Positions 17,057 to 25,479 of a DNA stretch of 64,000 bases are shown piece after piece. The notes under the pieces are model-generated. The model did not search any database, had not been told where the DNA came from, and saw nothing but the letters and a program-made list of their open reading frames with translations. The DNA is taken from the NCBI RefSeq assembly GCF_002217755.1, contig NZ_BCFL01000018.1, positions 248,001-312,000 of the forward strand, given 5' to 3'. The stretch is from Streptomyces hyaluromycini (GTDB lineage: Bacteria; Actinomycetota; Actinomycetes; Streptomycetales; Streptomycetaceae). Positions within the stretch are counted from its first letter, which is position 1, and each line of letters starts with the position of its first letter. Position numbers and translations under genes: made by a program.

Positions 17057-17605
17057 GTGGTTGACGCGTGGATGATCGACGTGCCCGGTGAGCGGGTGCT
17101 GGTGCGGGAGCCGCGGCCCGCGGACGAGGTACCGCTGCTGGACCTCTTCGAGGCCTGCGAGGACTGGTTCGTGGCGGCGACGGGGCTGCCGTCGGGTCCG
17201 GGAGACGTGCAGTCCCTGTTCTACGGGCTGCCCGAGGGCGCCGACCCCGGCGACAAGGTGCTGCTGGTGCTGGAGCGGGACGGGGTCGTCTCGGGCCTGG
17301 TGGACGCCGTACGCAACCATCCGGCGCCCGGCGCGGTCGCGGTGGGGCTGTTCCTGCTGGCGCCCTGGGCACGCGGCCGGGGTCTCGGGCGGGCGCTGGC
17401 CGAGTCGCTGCTCGCGCATGCCGAGGGGGTGTCCCTGGTGACGGCGTCGGTGCCGCCGGGCTGGCGCTCCGGGGAGTGCTTCCTGGAGCGCCTGGGCTTC
17501 ACGCTGGGTGTGGTGACGCCCGGTACGGCCGAGGTGGGGAACCGGCGGGCGGGGCCGCGGGAGGGCGGGGTGCGCCGGGCGGAACTGCGGCTGGCCGCGG
17601 GCTGA
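17057..17605 (+). CDS. GNAT-family N-acetyltransferase
   Basis: A 182-residue single GNAT domain. The acetyl-CoA pyrophosphate loop is APWARGRGLGRALAESLLAHA (motif A, R/Q-x-x-G-x-G/A), preceded by the strand AVGLFLLAP; ECFLERLGFTLG is the closing motif B region. It should transfer acetyl groups from acetyl-CoA to a small molecule or protein amine, which is unknown. GTG at 17057 or ATG at 17072 can be the start; neither has a strong ribosome binding site. It is divergent from the decarboxylase gene and convergent with the reductase gene. Confidence 0.75.
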   Translation: MVDAWMIDVPGERVLVREPRPADEVPLLDLFEACEDWFVAATGLPSGPGDVQSLFYGLPEGADPGDKVLLVLERDGVVSGLVDAVRNHPAPGAVAVGLFLLAPWARGRGLGRALAESLLAHAEGVSLVTASVPPGWRSGECFLERLGFTLGVVTPGTAEVGNRRAGPREGGVRRAELRLAAG

Positions 17606-17640
17606 CCGGCCCGGCGCCCGGCCGGTGCGGGACCGGACCG

Positions 17641-18471
17641 TCAGGGGCGGAAGTCGGCCGCGTGGTCGGTGGCCCACTGCCCGAAGGTGCGGGCCGGGCT
17701 GCCGGTGATCTCCTCGACCGTGGTGGTGATCTCCGGTGGGACGCCTACGGTGGCCGCGAAGGTCTTCAGCAGGCCCTGGAGGAACTCCGGCGGGGTTCCC
17801 GGGAACAGCGGGGCCGCCTCCTCCGGCGCCACCTCGACGAAGGTCAGCTCGCGGCCGAGAGCCTGCCCGATGGCCGCGATCTGGTCGGTGTTGGTGGTCG
17901 CGGCGGGGCCGGTGAGGCGGTGGACGGCGCCCTCGTGGCCGTCGTCGAGGAGGGCGCGTTCGGCGACCGCGGCGATGTCGTCCTCGTGGATGGGTGCCGT
18001 GAGCATGCCGGCGAAGACGCCCCGCACGGTGTCGCCGACGCGGATCTGGGGCGCCCACTGGAGGGCGTTGGTGGCGAACGCGTTGGGGCGCAGGAACGTC
18101 CAGGCGAGCCCGCTGTCGCGGATCTGCCGCTCGGCGGTGGCGTGCATGACGTGGATCGGGTGGGTCTCGTCGGCGCCCTCCTGGATGATCCCGGAGGAGA
18201 GCAGGACGACATGGCGCACCCCGGCCGTGCGGGCCGCTTGCAGGAGCTCGGGCAGCCGCCCGCCGGCCCCCTGGACGTACAGGAAGAGCTCGGTCGCCCC
18301 CGCGAACAGCGGGGCCAGGTCCTCCGGCCGGAACCTCACCACCTCGGCCTTGTCGGGCAGGCCGGCCGTCTCCGGGGCACGGGTGAGCGCCCGCACGGCC
18401 CGTCCGTCGGCGACGAGACGTGTGACGAGGGCACGGCCGACGTTGCCGGTGGCACCGGTGACTACGATCAC
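17641..18471 (-). CDS. NmrA-like NAD(P)-binding reductase (atypical SDR)
   Basis: A 276-residue atypical short-chain reductase. It opens with the dinucleotide motif VIVVTGATGNVGRALVTRL and continues with HVVLLSSG, WTFLRPNAFATNALQW and DIAAVAERALLDDGHEG, as in NmrA/YtfG-type quinone or NAD(P)-sensing proteins. GTG at 18471 is preferred because AGGGAG precedes it at good spacing; a GTG at 18507 would add twelve non-conserved residues. The substrate is unknown. Confidence 0.8.
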   Translation of the reverse strand: MIVVTGATGNVGRALVTRLVADGRAVRALTRAPETAGLPDKAEVVRFRPEDLAPLFAGATELFLYVQGAGGRLPELLQAARTAGVRHVVLLSSGIIQEGADETHPIHVMHATAERQIRDSGLAWTFLRPNAFATNALQWAPQIRVGDTVRGVFAGMLTAPIHEDDIAAVAERALLDDGHEGAVHRLTGPAATTNTDQIAAIGQALGRELTFVEVAPEEAAPLFPGTPPEFLQGLLKTFAATVGVPPEITTTVEEITGSPARTFGQWATDHAADFRP

Positions 18472-18584
18472 GGGTTTCTCCCTGGGGTTCTGGTGCTTCT
18501 TGGGCACCGAGCCTAGGAGCGGCGGCCGGTCCCCGCATCGTGATTAGGGACCGGCCGCGCCCGTGTCGTCGTACGTCCGCCGTC

Positions 18585-21068
18585 CTACGCCTCGCGGACC
18601 CGCAACGCCCTTTCCAGGTCGTCCAGTTCGTCGATCAGGCGGCGGCGCAGGGCCGTGACCGGCTCGGCGTGGTCCAGGCAGGCCCGGCCCAGGGCGAGGT
18701 TCTCGGCGTCGACGGCGTGGGCGGGGAAGGCCTGCCGGCCGGTGACCGTGGCGATGCGGGGACCGCGCCGGGCGGCGACGGCGACCGCGTCCTGGTAGTA
18801 GCGCGGCACGTAGTCGCGGACCAGGTCGGCCTGTTCGGGGTGCCAGAAGCCCTCGGCGGTGGCCGTGAACAGGTAGTTGGACAGCTCGTCGCCGCCGAAC
18901 ATCGCCTCCCAGGCCGTGCGCTTGGCCTCGGGGTCGGGAAGCGCGGCCCGGCAGCGGGCGGCGCCTTCCTGGCCGCTGGCGCTGGGGTCGCGGACCAGTT
19001 CGGCGGCGATCCGGTCCTCGTCGACGGCGCCCAGGACGGCGAGCCGGCTCATGATGCGCCAGCGCAGCTCGGGGTCGAGCTCGGGCCCGCCGGGCACGGT
19101 GCCCTCGGCGAGCCAGGCGGCGATCGTGTCGGGGTGGGCGGCGGCGGCGATGAAGTGCCGTACGGCGATCAGACGCAGCCCGGGGTTGTCGCCGTCCTCG
19201 GTGCGCCGGATGAAGTCGCGGCACAGGGCGGAGACGGTGGCGAGGGCGGCCGGGCGGTCCTCGGGCCTGAGGTACCGGTCGACGACGTGGACCGCGGTGA
19301 AGGCCAGCACGCCCTGGACGAGGGCGAGGTCGGTCTCGTGCGGGAGGTGCGCGCGGGCGGTCTCCAGATAGGCGGCGTGCGGGAGCTCCCCGTCGCGGAC
19401 GGCGTCCCGCAGGGCGTTCCAGACCACCGCGCGGGTCAGCGGGTCGGGCAGGCCCGACAGGTGGGCCCGGACGGTCTCGGCGGACTCGGCGTCGAAGCGG
19501 ACCTTGGCGTAGGTCAGGTCGCCGTCGTTGAGCACGAGCAGGGCGGGGCGCTTGCCGAGGGCCTGGGGGGCGGTCTGCGGGATGTCGAGGTCGATGCGCT
19601 CGCGCAGGGTGAGCCGGCCCTCGTCGGCGAGGTCCTGGTCGTAGACGCCGACGCAGATGCGGTGCGGGCGGCTGCCGGTGCGCTCGACGGTGAGGGTGCG
19701 GGTGCCGTCGGAGGCGGTGGCCAGGACCGGGGTGAGGGTGTCGACGCCGGTGGTGCGCAGCCAGGTGTCGGCCCAGGCGTGCACGTCGCGTTCGGTGGCG
19801 GCGGCGAGGGAGTCGATGAAGTCCGCGAGGGTGGCGTTGCCGAACCGGTGCCGCTGGAAGTGGATGTTGATGCCGGCCAGGAAGTCCTTCTCGCCCGTCC
19901 AGGCGACCAGCTGGCGCAGCGCGGAGGCGCCCTTGGCGTAGGAGATGCCGTCGAAGTTGAGCAGGGCGGCGGCGGTGTCGTCGACGGCCTCGGGGGCGAC
20001 CGGGTGGGTGGAGGGGCGCTGGTCGGCGTCGTAGCCCCAGGCCTTGCGGGCCACCCCGAAGTCGACCCAGGTGTCGGTGAAGCGGGTGGCCTCGGTGAGG
20101 GTCTGGTAGCCCATGTACTCGGCGAACGACTCGTTCAGCCAGATGTCGTCCCACCACCTGAGGGTGACGAGGTCGCCGAACCACATGTGGGCCATCTCGT
20201 GGGCGATGACCATCGCGCGGGTCTGCCGCTCGGTGTCGGTGACGGCGGAGCGGTAGACGAACTCGTCGCGGAAGGTGACCAGGCCCGGGTTCTCCATGGC
20301 GCCGGCGTTGAACTCGGGGACGAACGCCTGGTCGTAGGAGTCGAAGGGGTAGGGCTCCTCGAACTTCTCGTGGTAGCGGTCGTAGCACGCGCGCGTGATG
20401 TCGAGGATCTCCTCGGCGTCGGCGTCGAGGTGGGGTGCGAGGGAGCGGCGGCAGTGGATGCCGAAGGGCAGTCCGCGGTGCTCGGTGCGCACCGAGTGCC
20501 AGGGCCCGGCGGCGACGGCGACCAGGTAGGTGGAGATCAGCGGGGTGGCGGCGGCCCGCCAGCGGCCGTCGCCGAGGTGCTCGGTGACGCCGTTGGCGAG
20601 CACCGTCCAGCCCTCGGGGGCGGTCACGGACAGCTCGAAGACGGCCTTCAGGTCGGGCTGGTCGAAGGCAGCGAAGACGCGCTGCACGTCGTCCATGAAG
20701 AGCTGGGTGTAGACGTACGTCGCGTCGTCCGAGGGATCGGTGAAGCGGTGCATGCCCTCGCCGGTGCGCGAGTAGCGCATGGTGGCGTCGACGCGCAGCT
20801 CGTGCTCGCCCGCGGTGAGGTTCTTCAGGGGCAGTCGGTCCTGGTCCAGCGTCCCGGGGTCGAGGGACTGTCCGTCGAGGGTGACGGCGCGCAGTTCGAC
20901 GGGCTTCATCTCGACGAACGTGTCGCCGTCGGATCGGGCCGTGAACCTGATCACGGTACGGGAGTCGAAGGTCTCGTCCCCGGTGGTCAGGTCGAGGTCG
21001 ATCGTGTAGCGGTGGACGTCGAGGAGCTCGGCGCGGCTCTGCGCTTCGTCGCGAGTCAGTACGGACAT
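18585..21068 (-). CDS. pepN: Aminopeptidase N (M1 family)
   Basis: An 827-residue zinc aminopeptidase of actinobacterial PepN type. The exopeptidase motif GAMENPGL and the zinc site HEMAHMWFGDLVTLRWWDDI followed by LNESFAEY (HExxH-x18-E) are intact, and a long C-terminal helical domain (ERAP1_C-like) is present. It removes N-terminal residues from peptides in the cytosol. ATG at 21068 gives the usual N-terminus (MSVLTRDEAQ); an ATG three codons upstream has a slightly better AGG-type ribosome binding site, so the exact start is open by 9 bp. Confidence 0.93.
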   Translation of the reverse strand: MSVLTRDEAQSRAELLDVHRYTIDLDLTTGDETFDSRTVIRFTARSDGDTFVEMKPVELRAVTLDGQSLDPGTLDQDRLPLKNLTAGEHELRVDATMRYSRTGEGMHRFTDPSDDATYVYTQLFMDDVQRVFAAFDQPDLKAVFELSVTAPEGWTVLANGVTEHLGDGRWRAAATPLISTYLVAVAAGPWHSVRTEHRGLPFGIHCRRSLAPHLDADAEEILDITRACYDRYHEKFEEPYPFDSYDQAFVPEFNAGAMENPGLVTFRDEFVYRSAVTDTERQTRAMVIAHEMAHMWFGDLVTLRWWDDIWLNESFAEYMGYQTLTEATRFTDTWVDFGVARKAWGYDADQRPSTHPVAPEAVDDTAAALLNFDGISYAKGASALRQLVAWTGEKDFLAGINIHFQRHRFGNATLADFIDSLAAATERDVHAWADTWLRTTGVDTLTPVLATASDGTRTLTVERTGSRPHRICVGVYDQDLADEGRLTLRERIDLDIPQTAPQALGKRPALLVLNDGDLTYAKVRFDAESAETVRAHLSGLPDPLTRAVVWNALRDAVRDGELPHAAYLETARAHLPHETDLALVQGVLAFTAVHVVDRYLRPEDRPAALATVSALCRDFIRRTEDGDNPGLRLIAVRHFIAAAAHPDTIAAWLAEGTVPGGPELDPELRWRIMSRLAVLGAVDEDRIAAELVRDPSASGQEGAARCRAALPDPEAKRTAWEAMFGGDELSNYLFTATAEGFWHPEQADLVRDYVPRYYQDAVAVAARRGPRIATVTGRQAFPAHAVDAENLALGRACLDHAEPVTALRRRLIDELDDLERALRVREA

Positions 21069-21275
21069 GCGGGCCATGCTGCCTGATGACACTGACATCG
21101 CACAGGGGCGGGGGCGGTACGCGGCTTATGTCCGGCCCGGGGTTGTGAGGTGGCACGGGACGGCACCGGTGGGCGCCACCCTGCGCCCGGAGCGACTGTT
21201 CGAGCGCCTCGTCACCGCACGGGGGTCGCCCGGCGGTGCCGGACGCTCTTCGAGGCGTACGACGGGCTTCCCGGA

Positions 21276-21626
21276 TCAGTGCCCGTCCGTCTCCCGGTTG
21301 TTGACGGTGTCCTCGGCGATGGACTCGTGGTGCCTGATCACCTCGGCGATGATGAAGTTCAGGAACTTCTCGGCGAAGGCGGGGTCGAGCTTGGCGTTCT
21401 CGGCGAGGGCGCGCAGCCGGGCGATCTGCCGGGCCTCGCGGGCGGGGTCCGCCGGGGGCAGCTGGTGGACCGCCTTGAGGCGGCCGACCTGCTGGGTGGC
21501 CTTGAAGCGTTCGGCGAGCATGTGGACGACGGCCGCGTCGATGTTGTCGATGCTGTCGCGCAGCCGGCCGAGCTCCGCGCGGACGGCGGGGTCGACGGCA
21601 CCGGTACCGGTGTTGCTGGTGGTCAT
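21276..21626 (-). CDS. Chorismate mutase (AroQ type)
   Basis: A 116-residue all-helical AroQ-fold chorismate mutase. The first helix has RAELGRLRDSIDNIDAAVVH with the expected Arg and the LRxxIDxID pattern; the middle has RFKATQQVGRLKA (Arg and Lys for chorismate binding), and the last helix is FLNFIIAEVIRHHESI. It converts chorismate to prephenate for Phe/Tyr synthesis. ATG at 21626 follows AGGG; a TTG at 21635 is an alternative. No prephenate dehydratase or dehydrogenase lies nearby. Confidence 0.87.
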   Translation of the reverse strand: MTTSNTGTGAVDPAVRAELGRLRDSIDNIDAAVVHMLAERFKATQQVGRLKAVHQLPPADPAREARQIARLRALAENAKLDPAFAEKFLNFIIAEVIRHHESIAEDTVNNRETDGH

Positions 21627-21661
21627 GGGCGTCAACCCTAAGGGGGGCGGCAGGGTGATCT

Positions 21662-22630
21662 CTAAGGGCCGTCGACGGGTTCGGCCACCGGCGGACCCGG
21701 TTCGCCGTCCTCCTGGAGGCCTTCGTTCCAGTCGTCGGGCACGGCCCGGCTCTGCTGGGCCCGGAAGCGCACCGGGGCGGCGCCCACCCGGCGGGTGAAC
21801 AGACGGGAGAAGTAGGCCGGATCGTCATAGCCGACGCGGCGGGCGACCGCGGCGACGGACAGTTCGGTGGTGGCGAGGAGTTCCTGGGCCCGGCCGAGCC
21901 GGATGCCGATCAGATAGTCCTTCGGGCTGCAGCCGGCGACCCGGCGGACCGCGGCGCGCAGCTCGGCCGGGGTCATGCCGTGCCGGACCGCGTGGTCGGC
22001 GACGGTCATCCCGGTGCAGGCGTCCCGGGCGAGCGCGTGCAGCACCGGGTCGCCGTCGGGGGCGAGGTCGGCACGCGCGCGACGCAGGGCGACCAGGAGC
22101 TCGTGCACGGCGGCGCCGGTCTCGACCTCCAGGAGGGGGTTGCCCTGGCGGGCGGCCCGGGCGATGCGGGCGATGACGTCCCGGGGTCCGGAGGCGTCCG
22201 CGAGGGGCACCACGGGCCGCTCGGGCTCGATGTAGCCGAGTTCCGTGTAGGTCGCGGTGTCGGGCCCGGTGAAGGTCACGAAGGCCTCGTCCCAGCCGCT
22301 GTCCGGATCGGGCCCGTAGTGGTGGGGGACGCCGGGCGTGAGCCACACCAGCGCGGGGGCGGTGACGGCGGTACGGCGCCCGTCGGGTGTGCGGTACCAG
22401 CCCCGGCCCGAACTGATCACCACGGCGACGTGATGTTCGAGCAGGCGCGGGCCGACGGCGGGCACCGCGCCGTACTGGAGGCCGACGCCCCAGCAGACGA
22501 GACCGAGCCGACGGTGGACGGCGCCGGGCGTGAAGAACCGCATCCAGGTGCGGAAGATCGGCGCTTCTCCGGGCACTGCGCGCCCCTTCCATGCGTCTCT
22601 TCCGTCCAAGTGCTGCTGATCTTTGTCCAT
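21662..22630 (-). CDS. AraC-family transcriptional regulator
   Basis: A 322-residue regulator with an N-terminal cupin-like ligand domain (VVISSGRGWYRTPDG, LVWLTPGVPHHYGPD) and a C-terminal AraC/XylS double helix-turn-helix (LGRAQELLATTELSVAAVARRVGYDD then PAYFSRLFTRRVGAAP). The cupin half resembles sugar-sensing AraC proteins. It is divergent from the beta-galactosidase gene with only 35 bp between start codons and very probably controls it. The start is uncertain: the ATG at 22630 has a weak ribosome binding site and a later start would widen the promoter region. Confidence 0.86.
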   Translation of the reverse strand: MDKDQQHLDGRDAWKGRAVPGEAPIFRTWMRFFTPGAVHRRLGLVCWGVGLQYGAVPAVGPRLLEHHVAVVISSGRGWYRTPDGRRTAVTAPALVWLTPGVPHHYGPDPDSGWDEAFVTFTGPDTATYTELGYIEPERPVVPLADASGPRDVIARIARAARQGNPLLEVETGAAVHELLVALRRARADLAPDGDPVLHALARDACTGMTVADHAVRHGMTPAELRAAVRRVAGCSPKDYLIGIRLGRAQELLATTELSVAAVARRVGYDDPAYFSRLFTRRVGAAPVRFRAQQSRAVPDDWNEGLQEDGEPGPPVAEPVDGP

Positions 22631-22665
22631 GGTTTCGGCGCACGCCAGCAGGCCAAGGTGAGCGT

Positions 22666-24417
22666 ATGAGCGACTTCACGGTGGGCGAAACCGATTTCCT
22701 GCTGGACGGCCGGCCGGTACGGCTGCTGTCCGGCGCGCTGCACTACTTCCGGGTGCACGAGGACCAGTGGGACCACAGGCTGGCGCTGCTGCGCGCCATG
22801 GGGCTGAACTGCGTGGAGACGTACGTCCCGTGGAACCTGCACGAGCCGCACCCCGGTGCCTTCCGGGACGTCGGGGCCCTCGGCCGGTTCCTGGACGCGG
22901 CACGGGAGGCGGGCCTGTGGGCGATCGTGCGGCCGGGGCCGTACATCTGCGCGGAGTGGGAGAACGGCGGTCTGCCGCACTGGGTGACGGGCGAGCTGGG
23001 CGCGCGGGCACGCACGCGTGACGAGCGCTTCCTCGGGTACGTGGACCGCTGGTTCCGCCGGCTGCTGCCCGAGGTCACGTCGCGGCAGCTGGACCGGGGC
23101 GGCCCGGTGATCATGGTGCAGGTCGAGAACGAGTACGGCAGCTACGGCTCCGACGCCGCCTACCTGGCCCACCTCACCGACCTGCTGCGGGCCGAGGGTG
23201 TCACGGTGCCGCTGGTCACCTCGGACGGCCCCGAGGACCACATGCTCACCGGCGGCTCGGTCCCCGGGCTGCTCGCGACGGTGAACTTCGGCTCGCACGC
23301 GCGCGTGGCCTTCGAGACGCTGCGCCGCCACCAGCCGCGGGGCCCGCTGATGTGCATGGAGTTCTGGTGCGGCTGGTTCGACCACTGGGGCGGCGAGCAC
23401 GTCGTACGGGACGCCGAGGACGCGGCGGCGGCACTCCGGGAGATCCTGGAGTGCGGGGCGTCGGTCAACGTCTACATGGCGCACGGCGGCACCAACTTCG
23501 CCGGCTGGGCGGGCGCCAACCGCCCCGGCGGCGAGCTGCATGAGGGCCCGCTGGAGGCGGACGTGACGTCGTACGACTACGACGCGCCGATCGACGAGTA
23601 CGGCCGCCCCACGGAGAAGTTCTGGCGCTTCCGCGAGGTCCTCGCCGGGTACCACGACGGCCCGCTGCCCGAACCGCCGTCGGCGCCCGTCCCGTTGGCT
23701 TCGCCGACGGACGTGGAACTGACCGCCTGGGCATCCCTGGCCGGCGTCCTGGAGACCCTCGGCACCCCGGAACGCGTCCACCCGGTCCCGCCCACCTTCG
23801 AGGAGCTGGACATCGCCCGGGGCCTGGTCCGCTACGAGGCGGACGTGCCGGGCCCGCGCCAGCCGTACCCGCTCACCGCGCGGGGCCTGCGCGACCTCGC
23901 GGTCGTGTACGTCGACGGCGAGCGGGCCGGGGTCCTCACCGAGGAGGAACCCCAGCTCAAGAAGCCAGTCGCCGGCCCCGCGCGCGTGGAGCTCTGGGTG
24001 GAGTCCCTGGGCCGCGTCAACTACGGTCCCCGCTCCGGCGAGCCGAAGGGCATCACCGGAGGCCTCCTGCACGAACGCCAGTTCCTGCACGGGGTACGCG
24101 CGCGTGGGCTCGACCTGGACGCCTTCGAGGGGGGCGTGGGTGAGGTGCCTTTCGCTCCGCTTCCGGAGGACGGCGCGCCGGGCCTGTACCGGGGGACGGT
24201 CACGGTTCACGGCGCAGGGGACGCGCGCGTGGAACTCCCCGGCTGGACCCGGGGCTTCGTCTGGATCAACGGCTTCAACCTGGGCCGCTACTGGTCGACG
24301 GGCCCACAGGAGTCGCTGTACGTGCCGGGCCCGGTCCTGAAGGAGGGCGAGAACGAGGTGTGGGTCCTGGAACTCCAGGAATCGAATCAGGCAACGGTAC
24401 GTCTGGCGCCCCTCTAG
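22666..24417 (+). CDS. Beta-galactosidase, glycoside hydrolase family 35
   Basis: A 583-residue GH35 enzyme without a signal peptide. The TIM barrel begins FLLDGRPVRLLSGALHYFR; the acid/base Glu lies in MVQVENEYGSYG and the nucleophile Glu in MCMEFWCGWFDHWGG; NVYMAHGGTNFAGWAG is also typical. C-terminal jelly-roll modules end in GFVWINGFNLGRYW. It should remove beta-linked galactose from imported oligosaccharides in the cytosol. ATG at 22666 follows AAGG. The final codons and the TAG stop lie inside the hairpin of a dispersed repeat, so the C-terminus (LAPL) is repeat-derived. Confidence 0.92.
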   Translation: MSDFTVGETDFLLDGRPVRLLSGALHYFRVHEDQWDHRLALLRAMGLNCVETYVPWNLHEPHPGAFRDVGALGRFLDAAREAGLWAIVRPGPYICAEWENGGLPHWVTGELGARARTRDERFLGYVDRWFRRLLPEVTSRQLDRGGPVIMVQVENEYGSYGSDAAYLAHLTDLLRAEGVTVPLVTSDGPEDHMLTGGSVPGLLATVNFGSHARVAFETLRRHQPRGPLMCMEFWCGWFDHWGGEHVVRDAEDAAAALREILECGASVNVYMAHGGTNFAGWAGANRPGGELHEGPLEADVTSYDYDAPIDEYGRPTEKFWRFREVLAGYHDGPLPEPPSAPVPLASPTDVELTAWASLAGVLETLGTPERVHPVPPTFEELDIARGLVRYEADVPGPRQPYPLTARGLRDLAVVYVDGERAGVLTEEEPQLKKPVAGPARVELWVESLGRVNYGPRSGEPKGITGGLLHERQFLHGVRARGLDLDAFEGGVGEVPFAPLPEDGAPGLYRGTVTVHGAGDARVELPGWTRGFVWINGFNLGRYWSTGPQESLYVPGPVLKEGENEVWVLELQESNQATVRLAPL

Positions 24418-24473
24418 GGGCGCGGGGCTGTATCGATTTGCGGCTGCCGCCGCGTGGGCGCGATCAACCCCCA
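24406..24473 (-). repeat. Dispersed double-hairpin repeat, copy D
   Basis: In inverted orientation relative to copy A: GCGCCCCT-ct-AGGGGCGC, GGGGCTGT, TCGATTTGCGGCTGCCGCCGC, GTGGGCGCGATCAACCCC. The TAG in the loop-proximal stem is the stop codon of the GH35 gene. Confidence 0.78.
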
Positions 24474-24558
24474 CCGGCCCGCGGTGTCCGGACAACCTTC
24501 CGGCCCCCCAATTTCCCCTATCCCCCGCATACTGTGAAAGACAGCTCCGGCGGCGTCT

Positions 24559-25464
24559 GTGGGGGTAAGGGACGTGGCGAACGGCGGCCCGGTAGAGCAC
24601 GGCTACCCGCACCTGGACACCGTGCGGGCCGCCATCACGGCGTTGTACCGGCGCCTGTCGTACGACACCGTCCAGACCTTCGCCACCAGCGTGCTCCCCG
24701 CCGACGTCGCGTTCTGTGACACCGACGACCTCCACCTCGGCTCGCAGCGCGTCGCCCGCGAGATGGTCCGGCACTTCCGCCTGCCCGACGCCCGCATGAT
24801 CGTCGGCTTCAAGGACATGGCCCACGCGGCGAACGTCGAACTGACCGCGGGCCCCGAGTATTTCGTCGAGCTGAACGACCGTTTCCGCACCCACCGCAGG
24901 GACATCGGCGCGGCCCTCGCCCATGAGGTGATGCACGTCTACCTGCACCGCCTGGACCTGTCCTTCCCGAGCGTGCGGGAGAACGAGATCCTCACGGACA
25001 CGGCGACCACCTACCTGGGGGCCGGCTGGCTGCTCCTGGACGCCTACCGGGAGCACGGCGAGGCGTCCCAGAAGCTCGGCTACCTCACCCCGGAGGAGTT
25101 CGGCTACGTGCTGGCCAAGCGCTCCCTCGTCTTCCACGAGGATCCGTCGGTGTGGTTCACCAGCCCGCAGGCCTACACGTCGTACCAGAAGGGCATGGCC
25201 CGGGCCCGCCAGGACGAGGAGCAGCCACCGCTCAGCGCGGCCGGCTGGGCGGGCCGCCGCCGCTACGCCCGCGACCGCCGCCACGCCCCCACGGCGCCGC
25301 CCCCGCAGCCGGCCGCCTCCTACGCCTTCACCCCCGACAGCGGCGGCCGGCTGCGGGTCTCGTTCCCGTGTCCGACCTGCCACCAGCGGATCAGGGTGCC
25401 GGTACGGGGCCGGGTCCGGGCCCGCTGCTCGCTGTGCCGGACGGTACTGGAGTGCGACACCTAG
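24559..25464 (+). CDS. Putative zinc metalloprotein with HEVMH motif and C-terminal zinc ribbon
   Basis: A 301-residue protein. Residues ~112-126 contain AALAHEVMHVYLHRL, an HExxH zinc site, followed 17-19 residues later by ENEILTDTATTYLGAG, which could give the third (Glu or Asp) ligand. The C-terminus (residues ~265-300) has a CPTC...CSLC pair, a zinc ribbon. A His/Pro/Arg-rich linker joins the two. The layout (zinc-ribbon plus HExxH and acidic segment) is reminiscent of DA1-like peptidases but the match is only at motif level. GTG at 24559 or GTG at 24574 could be the start. No operon partner is seen. Confidence 0.72.
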   Translation: MGVRDVANGGPVEHGYPHLDTVRAAITALYRRLSYDTVQTFATSVLPADVAFCDTDDLHLGSQRVAREMVRHFRLPDARMIVGFKDMAHAANVELTAGPEYFVELNDRFRTHRRDIGAALAHEVMHVYLHRLDLSFPSVRENEILTDTATTYLGAGWLLLDAYREHGEASQKLGYLTPEEFGYVLAKRSLVFHEDPSVWFTSPQAYTSYQKGMARARQDEEQPPLSAAGWAGRRRYARDRRHAPTAPPPQPAASYAFTPDSGGRLRVSFPCPTCHQRIRVPVRGRVRARCSLCRTVLECDT

Positions 25465-25479
25465 CCTCTGCCACCGGCC

